Of a stretch of DNA of 64,000 nucleotides, positions 11,631 to 23,611 are shown piece by piece. The DNA comes from Isoetes taiwanensis (taxonomy: Eukaryota; Streptophyta; Lycopodiopsida; Isoetales; Isoetaceae): assembly GCA_021234155.1 (NCBI GenBank), contig JAJEKV010000093.1:1426001-1490000 (forward strand). Direction: 5' to 3'. Each line of letters opens with the position of its first letter. Position 1 is the stretch's first letter. The notes under the pieces are model-generated. The model ran no database searches, was not told the origin of the DNA, and saw only the letters and a list, made by a program, of their open reading frames with translations. The position numbers and the translations under genes are program-made.

Positions 11631-12319
11631 AATTAATTTCTGACATTGTTGTTGGCTCCTACGGTGGTAAGATATTCATCTTAGTGCTACAAGCGCATTT
11701 TAGTTGGATTAGTATGGATCAGTACGATGTGGTGGGGATTTGCATGTCGATTCATGGGTATGTGTGGATGGGGGGCATCGGAAACCCCTCATGCTAATAC
11801 CCTTATGAAAGTTGGATTGCACGAAACTGATTAATTTATTGAAGTATTGAAGAGAAAACAGATTGTACTCAGGCCTTCCATATGTCTATTTGTATGTTAG
11901 GATTATAGCCTTATTATTATATTTGGATATGAAAACCCAAAATGGATATGAAAAAATGTGAAAGACTTCAGGAGAAAGCATTATGCTCTATTATAGGTCT
12001 TTGTATTTAACAACTTGTGAGCGTCCAATTTGGTGCACGCTCCAACCAGTTTGCACGCCACAGTAACACACACAATTTGGTTCATGGTACAATTTATTCA
12101 ACAACGTAAAATCCACATTTGACGCCATAGCTTTATTATGTAAACATCTCAATCAGAGAATCGTTAGGGCCCCAAGAAGAGTGGATGTTGGTGACAAACT
12201 TGCACGTGTGAATACAAAGATGATACAAGTTAATAACTATGAAGACAGATGTAAAATTTTAAAAAAGTTCGAGCCAAAGTTAAGAAAATTTAAAAAGTTA
12301 GGCACAAGGGGGAAACCTT

Positions 12320-12990
12320 AGTTTTGGTGATACCTTTGCAGGGTATCCTCTCCAGTGGAATCACCAAAGCCGCGCAGTAATTGCGCAGTCATGCTAACTA
12401 TGCCCAACCCTTAGCCATTGTTTTGCTTACATTTTTAGCATGGATTTCTCAGCGATCCAACTAGGGTGGGATGGATTTCCCATAAATATCCAGATGTTTT
12501 GGTAGTTGGTTAGGTTGGGGTGGTTAAGGAACATTACATTTTATGAATGACCCATGGAGACCGCTCGAGTAGATCTTACTGTGCGTTTCCCGATACCACC
12601 ATAAGAGGGTGGGATGGATTTCCCATATTTTATAGACCATATCAATTCCCCCTCTTCCTCAAGCATGTGAAACATACCAATGTTGCCACAGAGAATGAAC
12701 ATTGGCTCTGATATCAAATGTAACGTTCCTTAACCACCCCACCCTAACCAACTGGCCAAAACCCATCACGTTTGAAATGAGAGGGATTAGAGGAATTGAT
12801 CCTTGCAAACCAAAAATCTCCAGCGCCTCCGGATTCAACTAATTCCAAGAGGGCAGAAAACTAGCCTCAAAATACGCAGTAACTGGGTTATTGCGCAGTT
12901 TGGTCGAGTGATTCTGTCGGACGAATTTTTTTTTTTGCCATGATTCCACTGGAAGGGGTACCTTGCGAAGATATCACCAAAACCAGGATA
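12320..12990. repeat. Fold-back element with ~50-bp inverted ends
   Basis: GGTTTTGGTGATACC ... TCCAGTGGAATCA at about 12328-12375 reappears inverted at about 12936-12985, as TGATTCCACTGGAA ... GATATCACCAAAACC. A weaker inverted match extends outward through a GTT-rich arm to about 12280 and 13045. GCGCAGT words flank the inner edges. This resembles a foldback or TIR element with other repeats inserted. No coding sequence. Confidence 0.6.
12490..12765. mobile_element. LTR-terminus fossils in inverted pair, one with a primer-binding-site-like flank
   Basis: The words GGTTAGGTTGGGGTGG and GGAACATTACA (about 12498-12537) recur inverted at 12718-12762, starting TGTAACGTTCC. Beside the second copy, read on the minus strand, lies TGATATCAGAGCC, close to the initiator-Met tRNA primer site used by many plant LTR elements. 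These are fossil fragments only. Related words occur at 46470 and 49725. Confidence 0.4.
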
Positions 12991-13566
12991 ACTCTATTTT
13001 TTTCCATTCAGCACAAAAGTTGGGTTCAACATTTAAAAAGTTGGGTACGTAAAGGTCAGTCTGATTTGAGATGCTTCATAATTGCAGCTTATCATTTCAG
13101 CATGTGTAGCAACCACAAAAAGCTAAGACAATTTGGAGCATGCTAGCGAATCACTGACATGCTTTAGTTTCAGTGGCACATGATAAATTGTTAATCTTGC
13201 TGTAGTTATACTACTTGTGCAGGCAGCCATGTATGAATGTACTGCAATGCGATTATACCATTATTAGGTAAGTCAATGATATGTGCTTTCATTTCGTTTA
13301 ATCAAGAAATCTATTTTGCATAGATCTGATCGGATCTTAAGGCTCCAGCTATGTTCCATTTGTAGGGATGTGAATGTTCACATATCAATCACAAGGAAAT
13401 GACCCAATTTGCGTGTCGTCTACCTAATATTTGTCGCAAAATAAGCTGGTCTCTAATGTAACAATGGCAAATCTCCAATTGTGGATGCACTAAGTTCCTC
13501 GTCCCGCACTTGACATGTACATACACATTTATTTCATGATGATGTATACTTGTACAGTTTGACAGC

Positions 13567-13725
13567 ATTCTTATTACTGCCACGGTTTTTCCCTCGAAAA
13601 CCCTTCGGGGCGGGGGTTTTTTAACCCGGACAGTAATAAGTTTGCTGCGCTCCTTCTGGGTCCCATAGGCCGATTGGTCTCAGTGGACGATAAAAAAACT
13701 ATTCTATTCTATTCTATTCTTATTA
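13567..13725 (+). mobile_element. 5'-truncated LINE (or LINE-tailed SINE) 3' end with 10-bp target duplication
   Basis: The insertion at 13577-13715 is flanked by perfect 10-base direct repeats ATTCTTATTA (13567-13576 and 13716-13725). It contains a G/C-rich hairpin region (GAAAACCCTTCGGGGCGGG), the conserved word GGTCCCATAGGCCGATTGG, then GTGGACGATAAAAAAACT and a tail of (ATTCT)3. Variable-length flanking duplication plus a simple-sequence tail is the mark of target-primed reverse transcription. The same 3' words occur at 40862-40940 and 47534-47580, and the hairpin part near 28190. Confidence 0.75.
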
Positions 13726-13899
13726 GATTATTGCTTGCAGGTATGTCTGTGCAGTTCTCAAGGGTGACAAAACATTTGTGCAAACCCACAGAGTCCATTT
13801 GCTTCAATGGCCTACAAAAGCTCTACTACAATGAATGCTTCGTAATATCGCTTATATCTAAACATCGTACGAATCATAGTGTATTTAAGGGAATATAAG

Positions 13900-14400
13900 T
13901 GTATCTTGACATAATGTTGGGGATCTTGATGGAATCTTTGATAATTTATAACAATCTACATGTTATCTTAGAGAACCTTTCTAACGAAATTTAGGGAAAT
14001 ATTGAAGGAATTTAGGAATTCAATGATCGTAAGAAATGTAACCAAATATGTGGGAAACATGAAAATTACGAGAAAAATCTAGGTAAGGGTAAAGGAATCT
14101 TGATGAAATCTTAGAAACCTAAGGGAATCTATGGAAATCTTGAGGGTGGAAATTTAAGAAAACCTAGAAGGGCACTAAGGGAATCTACAGAGAATCTTCT
14201 TGACTTGGTCTAGTGTCTTATCTAAATTTGGAGGAATCCAAATGGATCTCTTATAATTGGAAAGCCTTAAGGGAAGCTTAAGAAATCTAAGGAAATCCTT
14301 GAGGGATGTAAGAGACTTTGTAAGAATCTTGAAGAATGTGACGTATCTAAGGGAATATTCATGAAATCCTAAGTAGGTAATCTTGACAGAATCTTGATGC
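13900..14400. repeat. Degenerate minisatellite (GGGAATCTTGA-like words)
   Basis: About 500 bases repeat variants of AAGGGAATCT, AATCTTGATG and GAAATCTTAG at irregular 15-40-base spacing. There are no long frames. It looks like an old decayed tandem array. Confidence 0.5.
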
Positions 14401-14645
14401 TAAAATGTTCATATGTAATTTGAATTTGATTGTCTATCTTGACCTTGATGCTATATATTAGCTTTACCTCATATTGGCTTTGATAGGACTATGTGGTTTG
14501 ACTTCCACTTTTGAAGTAGGTTTTTATGGGTTGGCCAACACATGCATTCCCTATGTGCAACTTGTTACAAACCCTAAATATGAGTTTGGCTTTACATTAC
14601 ATTTTAACTTTGTGTTTGATTTTCACTTTTGAATTGACTTTTAAT

Positions 14646-14697
14646 GTCTTGAGAAAGATTTTCATGGGTAGGTCTTGAGAAAGATTTTCATGGGTAG
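14646..14697. repeat. Perfect 26-bp tandem duplication
   Basis: GTCTTGAGAAAGATTTTCAT plus GGGTAG occurs at 14646-14671 and again at 14672-14697 without a mismatch, so it is very recent. Confidence 0.9.
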
Positions 14698-15046
14698 GTC
14701 CATACAATATTTGGCTTCCTGTTTCTCTACTTTTGGAGTTGACTTCTTGCATTCGAGTTGATGTAGTCCTTATATGACCTTCGTGTTCAATTCCCCGATT
14801 GGACTTCACTTTTTACTTTTGCAGATAATCTTAATGGGTTGGTTGCGTGCTCAACTATCTAGATTTCCTAATTAGATAGAGTCCTTTGCACAATCTCAAT
14901 GAATGTAAATCTAGCAGTATAGTATCTCAAGTTTAATATAGGAAGTAATTTTGGACTACATTGAACAGACAATAGCGTACAATCCTTAAATAATAAGGGA
15001 CTTGTCTAAATATATGAAGATGTTTTACATTGACAATCGACATATT

Positions 15047-15142
15047 ATGTTTTGATGGCTAAGATCCCCAAGCTCATTGCTAAAAAAACAAATATCGACA
15101 TATTGTTGTTTTGATGGCTAAGATCCCCGAGCTCATTGCTCA
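15047..15142. repeat. 48-bp tandem duplication
   Basis: TCGACATATT ... TTTTGATGGCTAAGATCCCC, followed by AGCTCATTGCT, occurs from 15047 and again from 15095 with a few differences. Confidence 0.85.
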
Positions 15143-15279
15143 AATTGACATCGAATTTAGTCTAAACACAAATATATTGTCGTCCTTAAAAAAATAAAAT
15201 AAAAAAATCATCATACTTTGAAATGTACCAATATTTATGTCATTGCCTATTTTCCCAAATTTCCCACCACAAGACCATC

Positions 15280-15600
15280 AATACATGACATGCATGAAAA
15301 TTGAATGGCCTAGATTTCAAATGCACCAAACATGCATGAAAATTGAATGGCCTGGATTTCAAATGGACCAAAGATATGCTAAAAGATGTGGCACAAGACA
15401 TATATACTGACATGACGCATGTAAAAATTGTATGCTGTAAGATTATTTGATGGATCATTCTTGATCTTCTGTGCCCAATTTTTGGGCCAAAAATACGCCA
15501 AAAAGATGTAGCACAACACATATATATAACATGACGCATGCGAAAATTGTATGGTCTAAGATTATTTGATCGATCCATTCTTGATCCAAGCCTGTGCCCA
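15280..15600. repeat. Two overlapping tandem duplications (42 bp and ~120 bp)
   Basis: CATGCATGAAAATTGAATGG occurs at 15289 and 15331 (period 42). A longer unit with AAAGATGTGGCACAA, CATGACGCATG, AAAATTGTATG and TAAGATTATTTGAT occurs from about 15377 and again from about 15497. It lies directly upstream of the PIBF1 ortholog. Confidence 0.8.
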
Positions 15601-15685
15601 ATTCTTGAATTACCCATTCTTGGAAACGGCCCTTTTCCTGCTTCATTTCCGCTCCTTCAGGTCTGATTATGGATAAATGATCTAC

Positions 15686-18600
15686 ATGACAAAAACAAGG
15701 GCTTCATCCCATATCGAACGCCTTTTGCACACTCTTCAGGCAACTTTCTAGATTGTCTGAATGTTCTTTCTAAGCATAGAAGACTCTATTGTGTTTCTAA
15801 AATTCTCAGATTTTGCAGACTTCTGATGTTTCGAATGTGGATACAAGTGATCCTCGCCACCCTTTTGTACAGGTAAAATCTAAGGCTTTTGCTTGTTTGG
15901 GTTGAACATATGGGTTATTTCTAATCATGGTATTGTTTCTTGTCTAGACTTCAAGGATTGTCCGGAGGACACCAGAAAGTTCTTCCCCCGGTTCTGAAGA
16001 CGAGTCAGACGACACGACCACCTTATCCACAAGTGACAATGCAGGTAAATGAAGTATATATTTTTCTCATCAAGTACAGAAGTGTTCATGTTTGTTTCCT
16101 TGCAGGTGGCCTCCTTCAGGCTGAGATTACAAAAATGTCTCAACAGTTGGGCGACAGTCGAGTTCGTGTGGCCACACTGGAGGCGCAGATTGGTTTGTTG
16201 CAAGAAGAAAAGGAAAATTCTGAAATTAACAACAAATTATGTATAAAAAGGTAGTTAGTCCTCTGGCTCTTGTAGGAGGATAATTGTGGACACTAACATG
16301 AGGCCTTTCCAATATTTCAGATTGGAAGAACAATTGCATCACCTAGGGCAACAAGCTGAGAGGGACCTCGCTGAGCTCAAGCGTCGTCAAAAGCTGGTAT
16401 TGCCCGTAGTTAATAAGAGAAGTCAAAATGCCTGTAGTAGGTTACTATTGGAAGCCATTGTTTATCATTATAAGTATCTTATAAAGTAGTTGTGCAGATC
16501 AACATGTGATGCATTGTTTGATTGTTTGGAATTGTATTAGGTAAGAGGAAGTAATATGTTCCAGACAATGATTAATTGTCCTTCTTTCAGATAGATTATG
16601 AGATGCCTGCATTGGAAGAGCAATTAAAGTCAGTTAAAGATGTTCTTGACAATCTGGATATATCTGAAGCTGTGTAAGTTAACATTGATCATCTGTCTTT
16701 ACCATTGAAAGTCGATTGTAAATGTAACATTGATTATATGTTTCATACTGTCAAAAAGTCAATTGCAGTAATAAATTACATGTTCTCACAGATACTCCGA
16801 AATTGTTTCACTTCCCAAAGAAACAAGGACTGTTAGGGACCATATCTTGGTGTTGGCTTATGAAAAAATGCAGAAATATCGTGAGCAAGAACACACTCTG
16901 CGTGCAGAGCGTGATACTTCCAGGGAAACATTGGACAGAGCAAATGATGAAGTAGAAAAACTAAAAAGAGAAATGACACGGGCGGCAACAATGTTTTCTT
17001 CCCAAAAAAGAGATATGGAAGATGAAGTTGCAGCCGTGGCAGCACATAACGAGAGGTTGGAAATTGATTTGAAGGATGCAATTGTGCAAATTCAGGTCTT
17101 ATCAGCAAAAGGTGCCCTTTATGATGAGGTCAGTAAAAGTATACTTCCAAGTCTGAACTTCATTCTGCGGGAATGCTTGGAATTATACTGCTTATCATGT
17201 TCCTGTCTCAAGCTCAATGTTCTTTGCTGAGAAAAACTTAAGATTTGTAATGCCTAATTGTTGCAAACCATGTAAGAACGTTTTTTTGAAGTCGCTCATT
17301 TGTGTACGTTCTTTTGTGTACATAGTAAATAATTCTTATATAGCATTGAATATCCCTATGCAGTAACATTATAGCCATTAAAAAGATCAGCATATCTATC
17401 CACTTATCCATCTATTTATTTGTCTACCTAGCTACATATTCATTTGTCAAACCTCCAGAATCCTTGAAAACTAGGCCAGGTAGTTTGTAAGGACCTGTCC
17501 TCGTCAATGCTTTGAACTAAGTAGGCACTAGGACATGTCAGTTAATTCCATCTTCTAGTGCTGGCTTCATTTATGTTATTTGCCGCTAATCTCAAGTGTC
17601 TTGCTTTGTTTGATATTCCCAAATTTTTGTTGCATTGATTTTGGTTGTAAACACAATTTTTTCTGTGCTTTAGACGTCAAAAAGCTCATCATGTGATTGT
17701 GCTTCTCATACCAGGTAAAAGAAAAGCTTGACAAGCTTACAGCCTCTGCAGAACAAACAGAGAATCAGAAAACTAAGATGGAAACTACCATGAAAGCCTG
17801 CCTGGAGGAGAAGCAAAGGCTGCTGGATGGTACAAGAGACAAGGATCATATTATAGAACTGCTTCGAATGGATAAGGTGCAGAGGCTGCAGGAATTTACT
17901 CATTAACAAAAGTATGCTACTCCTTTTATAGGAGTGTTTACGTTAGGGCTCCTTTTGTGGCGATGCATTTTGTATGTGAACATAGCAGACAGTGTTCATG
18001 AGTAATGTGTTTTAGGAATGCCTGTGACTTCTTATTCTCCTTTGCAGGTATATCTAAATAAAGAAGTCCAGATGCAAGAGGAATTAGTAAAGAAGCTTCA
18101 GGGTGAGAAAGAAAAGCAACAGGAGAAGTTACGCGAATTGAAACGCATGACGAAAGATCGCACCCGTGCCGGTTCTGAAGATTCACATACTGCTCAGGAA
18201 ATCCATCTTCAGGTAATTTCAATTTACCGTTTTTTCCCATCACTGGAAGTGGCAATTGGACTTTGTTTTGCTTGCTAACTTTATGAGAACCATGTTTCCA
18301 GTGGCAATTGGACTTCGTTTTGCTTGCTAACTATATGAGAATTATGTTTGTTGCTTTACACAAAGTGACCTTTTGCAACCATTCATATAATCATCTTTAT
18401 CACTACATGACTAAAACTCTGAAATTTCTTTATCAGGCAGAGATTCAGCGGTTAAGGGAGAATGCCAATCAAGATCTTGAGCGGATTCGTAAAGAGGCAA
18501 AAGAAAATGCAGAACGGGAAATTTGGTAGGATAAGTCCTGTACTGATTGTTCACATCGAATTGCTCAGACGGATGATATCCTGTTTGCTAGGGTTTTGAG

Positions 18601-20853
18601 GGAAATGCGTGATGCAGCTTTATCTGAGGTTGAGAGGCTTCGTGCAGCTTTGGAAGAAATTAAGTCTGGGCATGAAGAATTGGTCCTCAAGCAAGTTTTT
18701 CTCTCTTCTACTGACATTAATCCAAGAATATCTATCTCTGTTTCTTGAATATTAAATTGAACAGATATCGAGAACTTCAACGGACGGCAGATAAGCAGGA
18801 GATTGAATACCAAGGCAAATTGAAAATTAAACAATTTGAACTGGAGAGGCTTGGTGTTGTACACGAGGAAACAAGAAGCACGTTGAACCAGGCTCGGCTG
18901 GAAAATGAAGCTTTAATGAAGAAAGTAAAGGTTGGTCATTATTCCAACTGCATTTGTCCCTTTGAAAAAAGGGTCTCTTTCATGACTATGTTATCCTAAG
19001 AGTAAAGTACTCTAAACAAATTCACATAAGTGAAAAGACTAAATGAGAAATAATTTAAACAGAGTAGTAGTAGAAGTACTTTGAATAAGAAATGGGCATT
19101 GAGAAACAATCAAGGACGGAAATCTTAGTCTTTTCTCGTCTATTAATTGAAGAATATGGCTTTTTGATGTTTGCCTGAAAAGCATGCTTTCTACCTTGTA
19201 ATAAGACCTAGGTGGAAATTTTATAGGAAACCAAACATTTGTTTCTTAAACTATTCAAACTATGAATTAAAACTATAATTTATTTAAACTATCTGAAAAA
19301 TTTGCAACCCAGGTGCTGACAGAAAAGTACCATGAGCTGGAGCTTGAAATGGATAAAAAAGTATTGAAGCTGGCTGAAACTAGGCAGGATACAACATCAC
19401 ATCCAGAAGGTATTTTCTTGTTTGAAAGAAACCGGAAACAAGGTCCTTAAGTTTCCTGGAAATATATCAGCTTTGTAGGCGAATAGATTCCTTTGCAGAT
19501 CATGTTTTGGAAAGTCTAATTTTTGTCCTTGTCTCTGTTGCTTCAGATCTTTCCCACACTTGTAGATTGAATGAAACTTTTATTAACGAATATTTGGGTA
19601 GAAAACTTAGCTTAGAATTACCTGCTTTAAATTAGAAATTGAGCTGGGCATGCAGAACATTTTACAAACTTTAAAACAAGCATACATTAACAGAACAAAG
19701 CAAAGAAGGTGCTTTTTGCCATAACTTGTTTCTGGCCAGTCTGGGCCCATTTTGGCAAATGGACATAGTCGTGTAGGGAAAACCAATAGATGCTTTTTCG
19801 GCATAGTTGTTTCTGCTCTGATTTTGAGATGCCATCTGTATCGCTGCTTGGCAGTGAATGTTTCTAGTTGTTGCCAGTTTCTTCAAATAGGAACATTCAC
19901 TGGCGGTTGGCGCCTTTGCAGCATGTAGGTCCTTCTCACTATGATGTGCCAAGAATAACATGATTGAGACTTGCATTGAAATTTCGTGGTTTGTTTTGTC
20001 CTCCCAACGTTATCTGAACGTTTGTTTAACAGGTTGTTTAAATGAGCATGAAGATGGCCACTTGTTTCAAAAGGTAGCTTTGGCCATTCCTGGTGTTGTG
20101 CGTAAAAAATTGCAACAGCATTCTGAACTAGAGAGATTTATCAAAGAACTTGTGCATGAGAAAACACTACTTTCAGAGAAGCTTAGACAAAGGGAAGCTG
20201 AGGTATTCTACATTTCTCCGAGAAATATATGATATGCTCTTATATTCATTTTGCTTATCTCTACATTAACAATCTCATTCAGCATGCTGAAACTCTAGCG
20301 CAATTAAGATGGGTTATGGCTTAATGGTGCAGACCTTGCATAGAAACTAAAATGAATGAAATCACTAAAGTAGTCATGACAGTGAAAGTTTAGTCACCCA
20401 AACCAAGATAGGTAGCAGCAGTGTTCATAAAAGATTCTGAAGTCTGAAGGATTGAATAGATGGGCATCTTATGGAGATCAAACAATAATTTTTCTGTTTC
20501 CTTCATAGGTATGCCAGGCAAAAGAATTACTGCTGGATGTACATCAACCACAAGAATACTTTATAGACAAGATTCAGCGGCTTGAAGGGAAGCTGAATGA
20601 AACAGTTGCAAACAAGGATGTGCTTGAAATAGAATTAAGGTATATATTTTGGTCTTTAAGACATCAAAGGTTTTTAAACTAAATTGACGAGTCATACAGG
20701 GCTGCCCTTGAGGAAAAGGACAAAGCGATTCTCTCTTTGCACAAGCTTAGAGAGGATATGAAACGGTTGCTTGAGGCTAGAGGAAGTGTTGAGACACTTC
20801 AGAAGCTTCTGTTGGAGCGGGTTGGTAAAGCTCGGGATGATTTTCGTCTATGA
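15686..20853 (+). CDS. PIBF1: PIBF1 ortholog: centriolar-satellite / ciliogenesis coiled-coil protein, 16 inferred exons, ~692 aa
   Basis: Inferred exons: 15686-15739, 15819-15872, 15948-16044, 16106-16250, 16321-16396, 16591-16673, 16792-17128, 17715-17876, 18048-18212, 18437-18525, 18592-18690, 18765-18930, 19313-19409, 20033-20202, 20509-20639, 20700-20853. They total 2079 bases, keep phase at every junction and give about 692 residues, against 757 in human PIBF1. Nearly the whole protein is predicted coiled coil. Co-linear similarity to animal PIBF1 recalled from memory: the LDNLDISEAVYSEIVSLP region (~160-180), ENANQDLERIRKEAKENAER (~395-420), KYRELQ (~454; human RYRELQ), VLTEKYHELELE (~510) and VVRKKLQQHSELERFIKELV (~560). 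In animals PIBF1 sits at centriolar satellites and is needed for ciliogenesis; in plants it would serve the sperm flagellar apparatus. The intron at 18691-18764 is GC-AG. The first exon is least certain: it also needs a GC donor (CAG|GCAACT). Confidence 0.88.
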
Positions 20854-20859
20854 ATGCTA

Positions 20860-21560
20860 AATGTAAGAGTTAATAGCGTCATTTTGCTGAGGTTAAGATG
20901 CATTGTTGCATGAAGCGGGTTCCACTACATTGTTGTTTCCATGTCACATTTTGAATTATCAGGTTGATGCCCCAGGAGTTCCATACGAAATAATTTCTCT
21001 CAACTAAGACACATACAAGTGTGGTTTATGAGACAAATGTTGAAGTTCAGCCCTAAAACAATTGCGCTACATTGCTAGAATTCTATTGTAGGTTGTTGCA
21101 GACCTTTGCCAAAATACTTGCAGGTTGAATTGACTGAACCTAATGACATTGCTAATGTAAAACTAACTGCCAAGCCTAAAAAGGTGAATTAGGCAGTTGG
21201 GAGTTTGGGAAAGAAATTAAGATAAGTCTTTCGTGGTGAATCTAGAGAGAAGGAAAGCACAATTTATATGGGGAGGCTAAGTTTTTTCTATACTAGTCTA
21301 TCCTATATACTCTTAGAACCTTTGGTCCAGCCAGAGAATCTATCACAAGATAGTCTATATCGTGCAAACATGGCCGTCCCCCCAAAATTAAGATGGGCCA
21401 AATTGCCATTTCCAGGGCACCCTATGATTTAGTGACCATGGTATGGAAGTCATTGATATAGTCAACTAAAAAAGGAGGGATCTAAATCCGTATCGCAAAT
21501 TCCGGTACATTGGACATCAAAACCAAAAGCTTTGCATCAGCTGCGTTAATTCATTGAACA
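20860..21560. other. Downstream of PIBF1, no gene seen
   Basis: Presumed 3' UTR followed by AT-rich intergenic DNA. No frame of note. Confidence 0.4.
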
Positions 21561-21562
21561 AA

Positions 21563-21775
21563 TGACCACATAGTATGTGAATCTCCAATGAACAAAATAA
21601 TGTTGCAATAGGGTTCAATACAACTAATGTTGCAATAAGGTTCAATACAATTGCAAAAAATGACCACATAGTATGTGAATCTCCAATGAACAAAATAATG
21701 TTGCAATAGGGTTCAATACAACTGCAAAAAATGACCACAATATGTGACAATCTCCAACTCTCAACAACAAAGCAC
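21563..21775. repeat. 98-bp tandem repeat (two full, one partial copy)
   Basis: TGACCACATAGTATGTGAAT begins at 21563 and 21661, and a shortened third copy begins at 21731. Within the unit the word AATGTTGCAATAGGGTTCAA is itself duplicated near 21600 and 21628. No coding. Confidence 0.85.
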
Positions 21776-21864
21776 TTTCACATGCCCTCCTTGCAACCGG
21801 GCAGAAACCTTGTTGCAAGTTGTTTGCATGGATGTGAACAGGGGGAAATTAAAATAAGAAAGAA

Positions 21865-21916
21865 AAGCATAGAGTAATCATGTGACTGCAAAGCATAGAG
21901 TAATCATGTGACTGCA
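21865..21916. repeat. Perfect 26-bp tandem duplication
   Basis: AAGCATAGAGTAATCATGTG plus ACTGCA occurs at 21865-21890 and 21891-21916. Confidence 0.9.
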
Positions 21917-22099
21917 ATGCCGATTTACAGAAATGCCCATGAACCTGCCTTGCATGCAAACGGAAAATGGGAAGATAAATTACATTAGAAGAACATGCAG
22001 TATGTTAACATTCACAGCCTGCAAGATCAAAACAAGAATATCATAGCCTATAGGAGCAAAACAAGAATAGAAGAGAATGATTTTTATCGTTCACGGAGC

Positions 22100-23180
22100 T
22101 CAGTCGACCAATGGGATCCAATCAAGGAGCATAGCAGACTTATTGCTGCTCGGACCCTTCCCCGATCCCAAATATTTGTAGGTGGGTCCCACTTCCATAT
22201 TTTGTCCCCGGTAACTGAAGAAGGGGCCCTTGGCTAACGTGAGGATGATATGAGAACCACCTTGGTCTTGGTCAGGTCGACGCACATGCCAGTCGCTTAG
22301 CAGAATGTGTCCAGTGCATCGAGATGGCGCTGCATCTCCGCCGGAGTGTAAGCTAGGAAGTCAACTCCATCAACATATATTAGTTGCCTGGTGTGGTGCA
22401 AAAGGTGAGCCCCATCGCCCCCATTATCAGCAAGCTAGCTCTCCAGCTGATCATAAAATTCAAGTAGTGTTGGAGAGAGAGGGCATGCCTGGTGGACCCT
22501 GACCTGGTAGCGAATGGTTGGCTTGTCGACTGCAACCAGCCTGAATAGCCTATACACTACATTCTTCAGATCTGCAGGGATTCCCAGCTGCCGCAATCTT
22601 ACCCCAACTTTTCTTGAGGCACAGTGGCAAAGGCCTTGGCGAAGTCAATGAAGCAACAATACATGTCTTGATGCTGACGGTTCTTGCTGGTTTCAATCAG
22701 AGTCTGCAGCATGAAGATGTGATCAATGGTTGGGTGCCAGGGCCTGCATCTTGCTTGCATGAGGGCCCGCACCTCTGATGCCTCTGCCCAACCCATCAAC
22801 TGCTGCTCGAGAATCCCGGTTAGCAGTTCTGCAAATACTGGACTGACCATGATTCTGTAATTGCGGGTCACCTGCATTGTAGATGGGAACAACTTTGTTA
22901 GTTGTCCACTGCAGAGGAAAACCTTCATGTAACGCCCTGTTGAACAAGGCAGTTACGACAGGTACTATGGACGGCTCTGCCCACTTGAGTAACTCTGCCT
23001 GCATACCATCTAGGTCTGGCGCTTTTCCACTATAGCATGATGCTGTGAGCCCTGGACCACATCTGCCTCTGCAATTTCCAGTGCCGGCCTTCCTGCAGGG
23101 GTAATGCTCGTGTGCCATGAGAATCATAGAGCTGCTGCAAGTATTGCCCCCACTACTCGAAAGTGATGTTCCCTTAAGGT
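22100..23180 (-). mobile_element. LINE (non-LTR retrotransposon) reverse-transcriptase fragment
   Basis: Reading down the minus strand gives the blocks of a LINE RT in order. GKAPDLDGMQAELLKW and the P-x-Y-x-AGDP block lie near 23030-22880. YRIMVSPVFAELL is near 22855. The TIDHIFMLQTLIE helix and CCFIDFAKAFATVP, the first catalytic Asp region, lie near 22720-22615. A YVDGVDFLAYTPAEMQRHLD block near 22370-22310 stands where YADD is expected, so the second catalytic motif is lost. Frameshifts separate the first two blocks (about 22900) and the last ones (about 22540 and 22240). Endonuclease and 3' UTR are absent. Clade not assigned. It abuts an LTR remnant at its 5' side. Confidence 0.82.
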
Positions 23181-23199
23181 CGTATGACCGACGGCAGGA

Positions 23200-23362
23200 G
23201 GGAGGGAGGGAGGGAGAGAGAGAGATGCACCACAACTGAAGACACATTTATTCAATGATGTATGTTACATATATAGGTACCATAAAGGTACTAAAATGAG
23301 AAAGGTAAAGGTGAAAGATAAGGCGCTCATGCGCTTCCATTTCATAAGGGCATCAGCTCTAA
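23200..23362 (-). mobile_element. LTR remnant (fossil), with purine-rich tract just outside
   Basis: On the minus strand, TGTTAGAGCTGATGCCC at 23362 begins an LTR-like stretch directly preceded by the purine-rich GGTGGGG. An AATAAA-like signal lies near 23250, and the stretch runs into a GA/CT simple repeat at 23195-23225. This fits a plant LTR element 3' LTR fragment, probably Copia. Fossil; no internal coding region adjoins it. Confidence 0.4.
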
Positions 23363-23468
23363 CACCCCACCTACGACTTTGATCCTTCATCAAATAAGAT
23401 ATAGAAAATGTCCTGTCCCTAAAAGGAAAAAGACTAAGTATTAAAACTTATAGATACAAGAAATTTAT

Positions 23469-23490
23469 CGCGGCGGCCAAGGCCGCCGCG
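23469..23490. repeat. Perfect GC palindrome
   Basis: CGCGGCGGCC, AA, GGCCGCCGCG forms a perfect 10-bp stem with a 2-base loop in an otherwise AT-rich region. It could be a transposon subterminal hairpin, but no CTRR end follows on either strand. Confidence 0.6.
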
Positions 23491-23611
23491 AACATTTCTC
23501 TTTCCGACATCCCTATGCTAAAAAAAATGAGTCCATAAAGAGGAATATTTGCAAGTTAATTCATGATACTCTTTTATTTTTCCATATGTGCATCCAAGCG
23601 GCTTCTTGCCG

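Noticed and set aside
23469-23490. Perfect GC palindrome as a Helitron end
   Set aside because: No CTRR followed by T at the required distance on either strand.
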